A model generated the notes under the pieces. It was not told the DNA's origin, did no database searches, and was given only the letters and a program-made list of their open reading frames with translations. A stretch of 64,000 nucleotides of DNA, from NCBI GenBank assembly GCA_030263385.1, contig SZOX01000012.1, forward strand, positions 139,595-203,594, read 5' to 3'. The stretch's first letter is position 1. Every line of letters begins with the position of its first letter. Both the position numbers and the translations under genes were made by a program. Below are positions 16,954 to 25,495 of the stretch, in pieces. The DNA comes from Zeimonas sp003577305. Its GTDB lineage: Bacteria > Pseudomonadota > Gammaproteobacteria > Burkholderiales > Burkholderiaceae_E.

Positions 16954-18764
16954 CGCTGCCGGCGCTGCCGCCGCTCACGCTGGCGCAGATGCTGCGCGAG
17001 CAGGCGCGGCTGCGGCCGGACGCGATCGCCATCCGGCAGAAGGAATTCGGCATCTGGAACCCGGTCGACTGGCAGACCTGGTGGCGGCGGGCGTGCCACG
17101 TCGGCCACGGGCTGCGCGCACTCGGCCTGCGCGCCGGCGGGCACGTCGGCGTCCTCTCGGAGAACCGGGTCGAATGGGTGCTCGCGCAGCTCGGCACGAG
17201 CCTGGTCGGCGCGGTCACCGTGGGCGTGTATCCGACCAGCCCGACTTCCGAGGTCGCGTACGTGCTCGGCCACGCAGACGTCGACATCGTGGTCTGCGAA
17301 GACCAGGAGCAGACCGACAAGGTGATCGCGGCACGCGCGCAGCTGCCGCGGCTGCGCGCGATCGTGGTCATGGAGAAGAAGGGCCTGCGCAACACGCCGC
17401 CGGAGCACCGCGAACTGGTCAAGCCGTTCGACGAGATCGAGCGGCTCGGCGCGCAGCACGAGGCGGCGCACCCGGCGCTGGTCGACGAAGTGCTCGCCGC
17501 GCAGACGCTCGACGATGTCGCCCTCATGATCTACACCTCGGGCTCGACCGGCCGGCCCAAGGGCGCGATGATCAGCTACGGCAACATCCGCGCGGTGGTC
17601 CCCGGCATCGTCGAGCGTCTGGAGCTGCGGCCGGACACGACCCACCTGTCCTATCTGCCGCTTTGCCACGTCGCCGAGCAGATGCTGACCACCTTCGTGC
17701 CGATCTACCTCGGCTCGCAGGTGAACTTCGGCGAGTCGATCCGCACCGTGCAGGAAGATCTTCGCGAAGTGGCCCCGACGATGTTCCTCGGCGTGCCGCG
17801 CATCTGGGAGAAACTGCACGCGTCGATCCAGATCAGGATGCAGGAGACCGGACGACTGCGGCGCGCGCTGTTCGAGCGCGCGATGACCGCGTGCGAACCC
17901 TTCGCCGCGAAGGCCCCGCAGCAGCGCACGATCTCCGAGAAGCTGCGCTTCGCGATCGCCTGGCTCGCGATCTTCCGCGCGCTGCAGAACTTCATCGGAC
18001 TGCGCTGCACGCGCGTCGCGCTGACCGGCGCCGCGTCGATTCCGCCGGCGGTCGTGCGGTTCTTCCGCACGATCGGCGTCCCGCTGGTCGAGGTCTACGG
18101 ACTCACCGAGTCCACCGGAATGATCACCGGCCAGCGGCTCGACCGCGTACGCATCGGCACCGTCGGCGAACCCACGCTCGGCGTCGAGCACCGCATCGGC
18201 GCCGAGGGCGAACTGCTGGTGCGCGGCGACATGGTCTTCCTGGGCTATTACAGGAATCCGGAGGCCACCGCCGCGACGATCCGCGACGGCTGGCTGCACA
18301 CCGGCGACGTGGTGCGCGAGGAAGACGGGCAGCTGCGCATCGTCGACCGGCTCAAGGACATCATGATCACCGCGGGCGGCAAGAACCTCACGCCGTCGGA
18401 GATCGAGAACACGATGAAGGCGAGCCCGTTCATCCGCGAGTGCATCGTGATCGCCGACGGCCGGCGCTTCGCGTCGGCGCTGGTGCAGATCGACTTCGAG
18501 ACGGTCGCCAAGTGGGCCGAATCGCAGCGCATCGCGTTCACCCACTTCCGCTCGCTGGCCGAGAACCCCAGCGTGCGCGAACTGATCGAGTCGGAGATCG
18601 CGCGCGGCAACGCGCAGCTGGCACCGGTCGCACAGGTGCGACGCTTCCATCTGCTCACGAAGGAACTCGACCACGACGAGGGCGAGGTCACGGCGACGAT
18701 GAAGGTGCGCCGCGCGAGCATCTACCAGGCCTACGCGGCCGAGATCGAGGCCCTGTACCGCTGA
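16950..18764 (+). CDS. AMP-forming long-chain acyl-CoA synthetase family protein
   Basis: This 604-residue adenylate-forming enzyme activates a carboxylic acid to its CoA thioester. Visible motifs are the P-loop IYTSGSTGRPKGAMISYGN (about 191-209), VYGLTESTGMI, DGWLHTGDVV and DRLKDIMITAGGKN, with the catalytic-lysine region TATMKVRR near the C-terminus. Length and the extended C-terminal half fit the FadD15/FAA1-like long-chain group. Coupling by a four-base overlap to livF suggests that the imported molecule is an acid which is captured as its CoA ester. The real substrate (fatty, aromatic or branched acid) cannot be decided from sequence. It converges on the pldA gene after nine bases. Confidence 0.88.
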   Translation: MTLPALPPLTLAQMLREQARLRPDAIAIRQKEFGIWNPVDWQTWWRRACHVGHGLRALGLRAGGHVGVLSENRVEWVLAQLGTSLVGAVTVGVYPTSPTSEVAYVLGHADVDIVVCEDQEQTDKVIAARAQLPRLRAIVVMEKKGLRNTPPEHRELVKPFDEIERLGAQHEAAHPALVDEVLAAQTLDDVALMIYTSGSTGRPKGAMISYGNIRAVVPGIVERLELRPDTTHLSYLPLCHVAEQMLTTFVPIYLGSQVNFGESIRTVQEDLREVAPTMFLGVPRIWEKLHASIQIRMQETGRLRRALFERAMTACEPFAAKAPQQRTISEKLRFAIAWLAIFRALQNFIGLRCTRVALTGAASIPPAVVRFFRTIGVPLVEVYGLTESTGMITGQRLDRVRIGTVGEPTLGVEHRIGAEGELLVRGDMVFLGYYRNPEATAATIRDGWLHTGDVVREEDGQLRIVDRLKDIMITAGGKNLTPSEIENTMKASPFIRECIVIADGRRFASALVQIDFETVAKWAESQRIAFTHFRSLAENPSVRELIESEIARGNAQLAPVAQVRRFHLLTKELDHDEGEVTATMKVRRASIYQAYAAEIEALYR

Positions 18765-18773
18765 TCGGTGCGC

Positions 18774-19940
18774 TCAGTACCAGTCGTTGAGCATCACGCC
18801 CAGGCCGATGCGCCTGATCCGCGTTCGGTAATCGAGCAGGTTCTCGCCGTAGCCGTCGAAGTACTGGACGTGCCAGCGCAGGTTCGGGCTGATGCCGGTG
18901 GGGCGGCTGTAGTCGAGCTGCACCGCGCCCTTGCCGCCATCCGACAGGCTGCGCCGCATCGTCAGCGTCCAGTTGTGCAGCCCGCCCGCGTAGCCGACGC
19001 GCAGCTCTCCGTGGCCTGCATAACGCGTGATGTCCGGATTGTCGTCGCCCCTGGGCGAGTCCGGGGTCGGCTTGGCGTCTTCGGGAATGCGCCACCATGG
19101 ACGGATGCCGATCCACCATGGACCGGGCCGGTCGAGCAGCGCCTCGACGAACAGCCGGTTCCAGCTGCGCGAGAACTCGCCGGCGCGCCCGTTCGACTGG
19201 TGTACGAAGCCCGCCGAGGCCACCCGCCAGTCCCAGCCGAGCAACCGCATCGTCGGGGCCCACGACGCGAAGACCTCGGGTTCGTGGCTGTATTCGCGAA
19301 ACGGACTCGAGCGTTCGCTGTTGTACGCCTGCCACCACGACCGCCCCGTATACGCGAAGAACACCGCGAGGCGCCCGTCGTACAGCGGCGGCGTCAACGG
19401 GAACTTGAAGCTCACCTGGAACTTGACCTCGTTGCGCTGCACCGGCGCGGCGCCGGCAGTTCCCGGCGCATCGAGCGAGTGACTGAACGGCAGAAGGTAG
19501 TTCGGCCGGTGCGGCAGCAGCACGAAACGCTCGCTCCAGAGCACTCCCTCCTCCTCGATGCGCCGGCGCACCGGCGAGTCGCCGACGGGTTTCGATCGGG
19601 AGGCCGGCGCCACCGACAGGCCCTGCGGCGTGTCGCGGACGACACCGACCGTGGGGCCCGCGATCGAACCGCCCGCCGCCGACGGCGGCGCGAGCGATTC
19701 CGGCGCCGGCGCGACGCGCGCAGGCTCGGGCGCCGGCGGCTCGACGCATCCGGCGCGAAGCTCCTCGACCGTGGTGAGCGGCGTCGCCCGGCGCAACGCA
19801 TCGAGCAGGCAGCGCTCCTCGGGGGTCTGCGCCAGCGCCCCCGCGGCCAGCGCCAGCCCGGCGACGAAGGCACTGCCGGTACGCAGGAACCCGGGGCGAA
19901 AGAATCCGGCGTGGACGAGACCGGTCGGCATGGCCGACAT
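18774..19940 (-). CDS. pldA: Outer-membrane phospholipase A (OMPLA)
   Basis: This 388-residue outer-membrane beta-barrel hydrolyses phospholipid acyl esters. A signal peptide (about 10-38) and an Ala/Pro-rich low-complexity spacer (about 65-110) precede the barrel. The OMPLA active site is present as GFVHQSNGRAGEFSRSWNR, which supplies the His, the Ser two residues on, and the Asn of the HxSNG...SRSWNR signature. The chain ends with an aromatic C-terminal residue (LNDWY), as expected for BAM recognition. The spacer makes it longer than E. coli PldA. Start codons at 19940 and 19931 are both possible; neither has a clear ribosome site. Confidence 0.88.
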   Translation of the reverse strand: MSAMPTGLVHAGFFRPGFLRTGSAFVAGLALAAGALAQTPEERCLLDALRRATPLTTVEELRAGCVEPPAPEPARVAPAPESLAPPSAAGGSIAGPTVGVVRDTPQGLSVAPASRSKPVGDSPVRRRIEEEGVLWSERFVLLPHRPNYLLPFSHSLDAPGTAGAAPVQRNEVKFQVSFKFPLTPPLYDGRLAVFFAYTGRSWWQAYNSERSSPFREYSHEPEVFASWAPTMRLLGWDWRVASAGFVHQSNGRAGEFSRSWNRLFVEALLDRPGPWWIGIRPWWRIPEDAKPTPDSPRGDDNPDITRYAGHGELRVGYAGGLHNWTLTMRRSLSDGGKGAVQLDYSRPTGISPNLRWHVQYFDGYGENLLDYRTRIRRIGLGVMLNDWY

Positions 19941-19982
19941 TCTGGACCAGGAGGGCGAGCCACCCCGATGGGCGCCCGGGCG

Positions 19983-20135
19983 TCAGCTCCCGAACCCCAG
20001 CCCGTGGCCGGTGAAGATCGCCAGGCCGAGCACGACCGCGAGCCAGAGCAGCCAAAGCACCCACCGCAACCGCGGATGCCGGTCGCAACCGCAGTCGTCT
20101 TCGACGGCGGACGGCCGCGGCGGGCGCGCGAGCAT
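19983..20135 (-). CDS. Small membrane protein of 50 residues at the end of the sox operon
   Basis: A short reading frame encodes a hydrophilic N-terminus with a cysteine pair (EDDCGCDRHPRL) and one transmembrane helix (WVLWLLWLAVVLGLAIF), ending GHGLGFGS. It starts 11 bases after the stop of the GlcG/HbpS-like gene on the same strand, so it would be the last gene of the sox transcription unit. No good ribosome site is visible; coupling to the preceding stop is possible. I do not recognise the family. The helix and the strong third-position GC make it plausible, but a frame this short can occur by chance. Confidence 0.5.
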   Translation of the reverse strand: MLARPPRPSAVEDDCGCDRHPRLRWVLWLLWLAVVLGLAIFTGHGLGFGS

Positions 20136-20146
20136 CACGGCAGGAG

Positions 20147-20650
20147 TCAGAACTCGATGTCGGCGCGGATCGCCTCGATGCCCGCACGCGCGCAGGCCTC
20201 GTCGGCGGTGCCTCCGGGGGCGCCGGATACGCCGATGCCGGCCACGGTGGAGCCCGCGGCCTCGATCGGCAGACCGCCGCCCAGCGCGGCCACGCGCGGA
20301 ATGTCGCGGATCGCACTCATCGGCTTGCCGGCCTGCGTCTCGGCGGCCAGTTCGGCCGTGGAGATGCGAAAGGACGCTGCGGTCCAGGCCTTGTTGGCGG
20401 CCACCTCGACCGTGTGCGCACCGGCGAAACGATCGCGCAAGTAGACCTGCAGCACGCCGCTGCGATCGCTCACCGCGACGCCGACCTGGTAGCCGCCCTT
20501 GCGGCAGGCCTCGAGCGCCGCCTGCGCCGCCTTCAGCGCAACCTCGACGGTGAGGCTCTTCGTGGTGAAGGTGGATTCGGCCATGGCAGCAGGCGCACCG
20601 AGCGACAGCAGCGCGACCAGTGCGGCGCTGCGGAATCCGGAGAGGGTCAT
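20147..20650 (-). CDS. Secreted GlcG/HbpS-like (DUF336) heme-binding protein
   Basis: This 167-residue protein has a Sec signal peptide (about 1-24, ending AMA) and a single GlcG/HbpS domain: ALEACRKGGYQVGVAVSDRSG, split near residues 47-68, then RDRFAGAHTVEVAANKAW, and the glycine-rich VAALGGGLPIEA and GIGVSGAPGG. HbpS-type members bind heme or corrinoids and some sense redox state. The ATG at 20650 overlaps the TGA of the TlpA-like gene (four bases) and has GGAGGA (20654-20659, minus) upstream. Its position in the sox operon suggests a periplasmic heme- or sulfur-related accessory role, which is inference. Confidence 0.8.
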   Translation of the reverse strand: MTLSGFRSAALVALLSLGAPAAMAESTFTTKSLTVEVALKAAQAALEACRKGGYQVGVAVSDRSGVLQVYLRDRFAGAHTVEVAANKAWTAASFRISTAELAAETQAGKPMSAIRDIPRVAALGGGLPIEAAGSTVAGIGVSGAPGGTADEACARAGIEAIRADIEF

Positions 20651-21222
20651 GATGTCCTCCAGCGTGCGAGTTCCTCGATGTCTTCGGGAAACATCTCGCC
20701 GATCTCGATCTGCCTGAGCCTGGCGTCGCGGCCGATCACCCAGACGATCGGCAGTCCCTTGGGGCGCCCGATGGCCGCCTGCCACTGCGCATCGAACATC
20801 GCGGCGTGAAACGCGTAACCGTGCTCGCGCATGTACTGCTGCGCGTCCTCTGGCCTGCGGTCTATCGACAGCCCCAGCACCTCGAGTCCCGATCCGGCGT
20901 GCGCGCGGTGCAGTTGGTCGAGGTGCGGATTCTGCCGCTTGCAGAACGGGCACCAGGTCGCCCACAGTTCGATCACCAGCACCTTGTCGCGCCAGTACGC
21001 GGGCGGCAACTCGCGGCCGTCGAGCAACCGGGCGGCCGGCAACTCGATCCTGGCGCCGATCGCGGGTGGATCGGTGCGGGCAGCCCCGCGCGGCGCCGCT
21101 CCCGGCGCGGCACCCGACTGCGCGAGCACCGGGGCCGACAGGCCAGCCAACGCAAACCCGGCGGCGCGCCGCAACAGGCGGCGCCGACCCCGGACGGATG
21201 ACGACTCGAACGCGTGCGACAT
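20647..21222 (-). CDS. Periplasmic TlpA/ResA-like thioredoxin-fold protein
   Basis: This 191-residue protein has an N-terminal arginine-rich signal (RGRRRLLRRAAGFALAGLS) and a TlpA-like thioredoxin domain with active site ELWATWCPFCKRQNP and the cis-Pro region GLPIVWVIG. Such proteins reduce or isomerise disulfides in the periplasm. Position 44 bases after soxB on the same strand suggests it keeps SoxY or the Sox cytochromes in the proper thiol state, the job proposed for SoxW and SoxS; I do not assign either name. The next gene overlaps its stop codon. Confidence 0.83.
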   Translation of the reverse strand: MSHAFESSSVRGRRRLLRRAAGFALAGLSAPVLAQSGAAPGAAPRGAARTDPPAIGARIELPAARLLDGRELPPAYWRDKVLVIELWATWCPFCKRQNPHLDQLHRAHAGSGLEVLGLSIDRRPEDAQQYMREHGYAFHAAMFDAQWQAAIGRPKGLPIVWVIGRDARLRQIEIGEMFPEDIEELARWRTS

Positions 21223-21266
21223 GCGATCCCCGGATCTCGTGCGGGTGGTGGACAGCAGCGATTGTC

Positions 21267-22967
21267 TCAGCCGATGCCGGGATTGTCTTTCATTCCGATC
21301 AAACGCGGCAGGTTGAGCCTGCGCGGCGTCACGGTGCCCCTGCCCGTCAGCCAGCGCTCCACCAGTTCCCAGACCGGCTCGCCGCCGGCACCCTCGGCCA
21401 CCGGCGCCCAGCCGGCGACCCGGTAGCTGCGCTTCGCGTCGATCGGCTTGCCGTCGAGCCGCATGTCGGAGATCCGGCTGCCCATCGGGGCATTCGGGTC
21501 ACAGGCATAGGTGAGCCCGCCCACGCGTACCATGTCGCCGCCCTGCTGGTAGTAGGGATCGGGATTGAACAGGTTGTCGGCAACGTCCTCGAGGATCGTC
21601 TTGATCATCTCGCCGGAGAAGTCGTTCACCGTGGTGAACGGGTAGGTGATCGCGGTCTGGTCCATCAGGTGCTCGCGCGTGATCGTCTGCCCTGGCAGCA
21701 GCGTGGTGCCCCAGCGAAAACCCGGCGAGAACGCGATCTGCGCACCCTTGACCTCCATCAGTGCGTCGAGGATCAGCTGATCGAAGGTGCCGTTGAAGTT
21801 GCCGCGCCGGTACAGCAGCGCCTCGGTGACCGCCAGCGGTTGCTCGAGCCGCGCGCGATGCGGCGCCCGCACCCGCTCGATCAGCGCCTGCATCGCCGGA
21901 TCGGCCGGCAGCAGGTTCGCGAACACCGGAAGCAGGCGATAGCGGAAACCGTCGACCTTGCCGCCGCGCACGTCGAAATCGAGCACGCCGAGGAACTTGC
22001 CGTTCGAGCCCGCGTTGGTCACCAGCGTGACGCCGCCCGCATTGCGGATCGGCACCGGCTGGGGCACGCCGTCGTGCGTGTGGCCGCCGAGGATCGCGTC
22101 GATGCCGGCGACCCGCGTGGCCAGCTTCAGGTCGACGTCCATGCCATTGTGCGAAAGCAGCACCACCACCTGCGCGCCCCTGGCGCGCACTTCATCGACG
22201 ATCTTCTGCAGCCGCTCGTCCTGGATGCCGAAGCTCCAGTCGGGGACCAGGTGGCGCGGATTGGCGATCGGCGTGTAGGGAAACGCCTGGCCGATGATCG
22301 CCACCGGCACGCCGTTGATTTCGCGCACCGTGTGCGAAGCGAACACCGGGTCTTCGAAATCGGTCGTGCGCACGTTCTGCGCGACGAAGTCGACGCGGCC
22401 CCGGAGGTCCTTCGCGACGATTTCCTCGACCCGTTTCGCGCCCAGCGTGAACTCCCAGTGGCCGGTCATCACGTCGACGCCGAGCAGCTTGCACGCGTCG
22501 ACCATGTCCTGGCCCTTCGACCACAACGCGGTGGCCGAGCCCTGCCAGGTGTCGCCACCGTCGAGCAGCAACGCGCCGGGACGCGAAGCCTTCAACTGCC
22601 TGACGAGGGTGGCCAGGTGCGCGAAGCCGCCAACCTTGCCGTAGGTGCGCGCGGCCGCTTCGAAGTCGAGGAAGGTGAACGCGTGCGCCTCGGGCGTTCC
22701 CGGCTGCACGCCGAATGCCTTCAGCAGGTGCTCGCCAACCAGGTGGGGCGGCCGTCCGCGGGCCCCGGCAACGCCGAGGTTCACGCTCGGCTCGCGGAAG
22801 TAGATCGGCAACAGCTGCGCGTGGCAGTCGGTGAAGTGCAGCAGGCTCACGTTGCCGAAGCGCGGCACCTCGTACATGGTGGCGGCGCCGCTCGACGCGT
22901 ACGCCTGCAGCGGCAAGCCGGCGGCCGAGGCGGTCGCGAGAACCTGCAGGAACTCCCTTCGATCCAT
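21267..22967 (-). CDS. soxB: Thiosulfohydrolase SoxB
   Basis: This 566-residue periplasmic dimanganese hydrolase removes sulfate from SoxY-bound cysteine-S-thiosulfonate. A Tat signal DRREFLQVLATASAAGLP starts the protein. The metallophosphoesterase/5'-nucleotidase core has LLHFTDCHAQLLP, DGGDTWQGSA, MTGHWEF, LLSHNGMD and GGHTHDG, and the C-terminal domain has SPGFRWGTTLLPGQ. Length matches SoxB. I chose the ATG at 22967 since the twin-arginine motif follows at once; a TTG at 23015 would add 16 residues. It is downstream of soxX, separated by a hairpin. Confidence 0.95.
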   Translation of the reverse strand: MDRREFLQVLATASAAGLPLQAYASSGAATMYEVPRFGNVSLLHFTDCHAQLLPIYFREPSVNLGVAGARGRPPHLVGEHLLKAFGVQPGTPEAHAFTFLDFEAAARTYGKVGGFAHLATLVRQLKASRPGALLLDGGDTWQGSATALWSKGQDMVDACKLLGVDVMTGHWEFTLGAKRVEEIVAKDLRGRVDFVAQNVRTTDFEDPVFASHTVREINGVPVAIIGQAFPYTPIANPRHLVPDWSFGIQDERLQKIVDEVRARGAQVVVLLSHNGMDVDLKLATRVAGIDAILGGHTHDGVPQPVPIRNAGGVTLVTNAGSNGKFLGVLDFDVRGGKVDGFRYRLLPVFANLLPADPAMQALIERVRAPHRARLEQPLAVTEALLYRRGNFNGTFDQLILDALMEVKGAQIAFSPGFRWGTTLLPGQTITREHLMDQTAITYPFTTVNDFSGEMIKTILEDVADNLFNPDPYYQQGGDMVRVGGLTYACDPNAPMGSRISDMRLDGKPIDAKRSYRVAGWAPVAEGAGGEPVWELVERWLTGRGTVTPRRLNLPRLIGMKDNPGIG

Positions 22968-23015
22968 CACCGTCCGACCCGCGTGAAGTGCCCGTCCGGA
23001 ACGCGGACGAAACAA

Positions 23016-23035
23016 GGGCCGCGCGCAGGCGGCCC
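23016..23035 (-). promoter_or_regulatory. Intercistronic hairpin between soxX and soxB
   Basis: A seven-base-pair GC stem (23016-23022 with 23029-23035) and six-base loop lie in the 82-base gap, next to a smaller stem of five pairs (about 22994-23008). There is no T tract. It could moderate read-through or define an RNA end; this is inference. Confidence 0.35.
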
Positions 23036-23049
23036 GCCGAACGAACCGC

Positions 23050-23667
23050 TCACTTGTTGACGGGCGACTCCGGATCGGTCAGGTAGGCGACCAGGTCCTT
23101 GATCTGCTGCTCGGTGAGCGTGCCCGAAGTGCCGAAGCGCGGCATCGCCGAGCACGGCGCGAATGCCTTCGAATTGTAGATGCGCTCATAGGCGTACTTC
23201 TGCACCTCGGCGGTGTAGCCGCGCAGCTTGCCGAACCGGCGCAGGCTCGGGCCCATCGTGCCGAACGAGGTCTGCTGCGGTGCGAGTTCATGGCAGTTGT
23301 AGCAGCTGCCCCCACTCGGCGTTCCCGGCTTGTCGCTCCAGCTCATGCCGCGGCCGCTCTCGGCAAGCGCCGCGCCGCGCTTCCAGTCGCCGGAGAGAAC
23401 GCCGTCGGCCGGCAGCCTGATCGTCGCCCTCTGCTGCGCTTCCAGGCGCTCGAGCACGTCCTCCGGGGGATGATCGCGATACCGGGTGCAGGCAAGCTGC
23501 AGTTCGTCCTGCTTCAACCGATCCATCGTGGCGATGCCGCGCGCGTGGAAGTCGCGCTGGATCGTCGCGGTGGCCTTCGCGTCGTAGGCTGCGCGGTCAG
23601 CGGTGGTTGCGCAGCCCCCGGCAATGGCTGCGGCGAGGATGCCCGACCACATGATTGCTCGTTTCAT
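23050..23667 (-). CDS. soxX: Sulfur-oxidation c-type cytochrome SoxX
   Basis: This 205-residue monoheme cytochrome is the partner of SoxA. It has a signal peptide (about 1-20) with a cysteine just after it (AGGCATT, a weak lipobox). A helical region of about 80 residues precedes the cytochrome domain. The heme site is SCYNCHELAP, and the distal methionine lies in SAMPRFGTSGTL. The SoxAX complex joins thiosulfate oxidatively to the cysteine of SoxY. The N-terminal extension makes it longer than the Paracoccus form, like the long SoxX seen in other proteobacteria. A GGAG lies seven bases before the ATG. Confidence 0.92.
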   Translation of the reverse strand: MKRAIMWSGILAAAIAGGCATTADRAAYDAKATATIQRDFHARGIATMDRLKQDELQLACTRYRDHPPEDVLERLEAQQRATIRLPADGVLSGDWKRGAALAESGRGMSWSDKPGTPSGGSCYNCHELAPQQTSFGTMGPSLRRFGKLRGYTAEVQKYAYERIYNSKAFAPCSAMPRFGTSGTLTEQQIKDLVAYLTDPESPVNK

Positions 23668-23692
23668 CGTCTGTCTCCTGGTCGCACCGCGT

Positions 23693-24532
23693 TCAGCGCT
23701 TGATTCCCGGTCCCCGATAGGTCGATCCGTTCGCGTTCACGCCCATGTAGGCGAGCAGCGCGGTCACGGTGTCCGACAGGTAACCCGGCTCGGGGAAGCG
23801 CTGCTGTCGGAAGCAGTCGTTCATGCGCCACTGCAGCGTGTGCATCAGGCCACCGGTCATCCGGTATCCGGGCCAGCCGATGAAGCCGCGGTCGGCAGTG
23901 CCGGGCTTGGTGAAGTTGGGCAGGTTCTGGGTGCGGATGCGCTTGCCGTCCTCGCCGTGGCAGCTGGCGCAGGACAGATCCCAGGGGCCGGCGCGGTGAA
24001 AGAAGATCGCCTCGCCGAGCGCGAAGGTTTCACGCTCCTCCGGATGCGACTGGGGCACCGCGATCTTCATGCCACGCGAATGCCCTGCCACGTAGGTGAC
24101 GAGCGACACCAGGTCGGGCGTCCGCTTCGCGTTGCTGAACGGCTGCTTCGCCAGGTCTTCGGGCTTGAACCCCTGCAGCGTGACCATGCAGTGCGCGATC
24201 CGCCGTTCGATGTCCATCACCTTGCCGACGTCCGGGTAGTAGCGCGGCGTCTGCACGTAGGCGCCCTCGAGCACTCCCGGCCCCAGGCCGAGGTCGCATT
24301 GCTCGAGCGAGGCGTTCTTCGGTCCGCGTCTGGCCTTCCACAACTCCTCGCCCTTGGCCTCGAAGAGCTCGGCAGTGTTGGCCTCCTCCATGACCCGCCG
24401 GAATTTCTCGAACTGCTCTGCGGTGATGTCGCGCTCCTGGGCAGGTGCCGCGCCGGCGGCCAGCGCCAGCGAGCCTGCGAGCACGGCGCCGGCCATCGCC
24501 GGGCCAGGCCTCCACTTCCGCCATTGCTTCAT
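23693..24532 (-). CDS. soxA: L-cysteine S-thiosulfotransferase subunit SoxA (monoheme form)
   Basis: This 279-residue periplasmic cytochrome has a signal peptide (about 1-31, PAQ). Only one heme motif is present, LSCASCHGEDGKR, in the C-terminal domain. The catalytic loop reads QWRMNDCFRQQRFP, giving the R and C four residues apart (R247/C251 in Paracoccus) where the cysteine is the persulfide heme ligand. The N-terminal domain keeps cysteines (LEQCDLG, IAHCMV) but has no CxxCH, so it belongs to the single-heme SoxA class. With SoxX it forms the enzyme that starts thiosulfate oxidation on SoxY. Confidence 0.93.
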   Translation of the reverse strand: MKQWRKWRPGPAMAGAVLAGSLALAAGAAPAQERDITAEQFEKFRRVMEEANTAELFEAKGEELWKARRGPKNASLEQCDLGLGPGVLEGAYVQTPRYYPDVGKVMDIERRIAHCMVTLQGFKPEDLAKQPFSNAKRTPDLVSLVTYVAGHSRGMKIAVPQSHPEERETFALGEAIFFHRAGPWDLSCASCHGEDGKRIRTQNLPNFTKPGTADRGFIGWPGYRMTGGLMHTLQWRMNDCFRQQRFPEPGYLSDTVTALLAYMGVNANGSTYRGPGIKR

Positions 24533-24623
24533 CTCGTGTCTCCGTCGTTTCGTTGCTTTGAGTGACTGCGCAGGCGGCCGGGTCGGGCGGCACCGATGCG
24601 GTACTGCTCCGGCCCCGCCGGCG

Positions 24624-25070
24624 TCAGGGCTTCAGGTAGACAAAGTGCTCCCGGGCCTGCAACCTGGCGATCTCGGCGACGCCCGATGGAACGATCTTCG
24701 CTTCCATCACGACCCTGTCTTTCGGGATGTTCCGGCCCACGAGCGTGTTGTCGCAGACCCGAAACTCGACGCCGCGCCCGGCAAGCTCGGCGACCGCCGC
24801 CGAGAACTCCTGTCCCTGTTCGTTCTTCGCGCCTTCGAGAAGGAAATCGATGCCCTTGCCATGCGTGACGACGACGATCTTCGTCGACGGTTCCGCATTC
24901 AGGTGATTGCGGATGTTGACGATCGCGCGCTGGGCCTGCCCGAGGCCCTCGCTCAGGTGGTAGACGACCGGGATCGGCTCGGCGGCCCCGGCCACCGCGA
25001 CGCAGCCGACGAGCAACACCGCGGCCGCCGCGCTGCGAAGCCGGCTCGCCGCACGAGTGAAATCGGCCAT
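24624..25070 (-). CDS. Periplasmic DsrE-family protein in the sox operon
   Basis: This 148-residue protein has a signal peptide (about 1-29, AGA) and a DsrE-like fold: VVYHLSEGLGQAQRAIVNI, IVVVTHGKGIDFLLEGA and a single cysteine in FRVCDNTLVGR. Cytoplasmic DsrE proteins carry sulfur on a cysteine; this exported form between soxZ and soxA may relay or protect sulfane sulfur in the periplasm, which is inference from position. A strong GGAGGAGGAG (25076-25085, minus) precedes the ATG at 25070. Confidence 0.83.
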   Translation of the reverse strand: MADFTRAASRLRSAAAAVLLVGCVAVAGAAEPIPVVYHLSEGLGQAQRAIVNIRNHLNAEPSTKIVVVTHGKGIDFLLEGAKNEQGQEFSAAVAELAGRGVEFRVCDNTLVGRNIPKDRVVMEAKIVPSGVAEIARLQAREHFVYLKP

Positions 25071-25148
25071 GCCCTGCTCTCCTCCTCCTGATGGCTGCCG
25101 GGGGAATGCGCCGTTGCGCGCGCCCCACAGGCTCGCGCGCCGGCGGCC

Positions 25149-25463
25149 TCAGCCGGCGACCGTCGCCTCGTCGGTGCGTTTGTCGCCCTTGTTGTCGACC
25201 CAGCTCACGCCGATCTTGTCGCCGGCTTTCGCGCCCTTCACGCGAAACTGCAGGTAGGGATTCTTCGAGACGGCCGGACCCCAGTGCACCTTGAGCACCG
25301 GCTTGCCGTTCAGCGTCGCTGTCACTTCGGTGATGTGCCAGGCGGGGATGACCTTGCCGGAGGCGTCCTTGCGCTGTCCGGTCTCCATTTCGTGCGCCAT
25401 CAGCACGCGCACGTCGGCCCCGCCGTCCTTGACGGTGGCGCGAATCTTCATCGGGTCTGCCAT
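25149..25463 (-). CDS. soxZ: Thiosulfate carrier complex subunit SoxZ
   Basis: This 104-residue protein has an immunoglobulin-like fold and no signal peptide; it is exported bound to SoxY. Family segments are VRVLMAHEMETGQRKDASG, IPAWHITEVTATLNG, VHWGPAVSKNPYLQF and ISWVDN-like GVSWVDNKGD. Start ATG 25463 follows GGAG (25471-25474, minus). It sits directly after soxY in the usual YZ order and forms the SoxYZ heterodimer that carries sulfur intermediates. Confidence 0.94.
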   Translation of the reverse strand: MADPMKIRATVKDGGADVRVLMAHEMETGQRKDASGKVIPAWHITEVTATLNGKPVLKVHWGPAVSKNPYLQFRVKGAKAGDKIGVSWVDNKGDKRTDEATVAG

Positions 25464-25495
25464 CGATCGTCTCCAGATACGTCGCGTCGGGCGGC

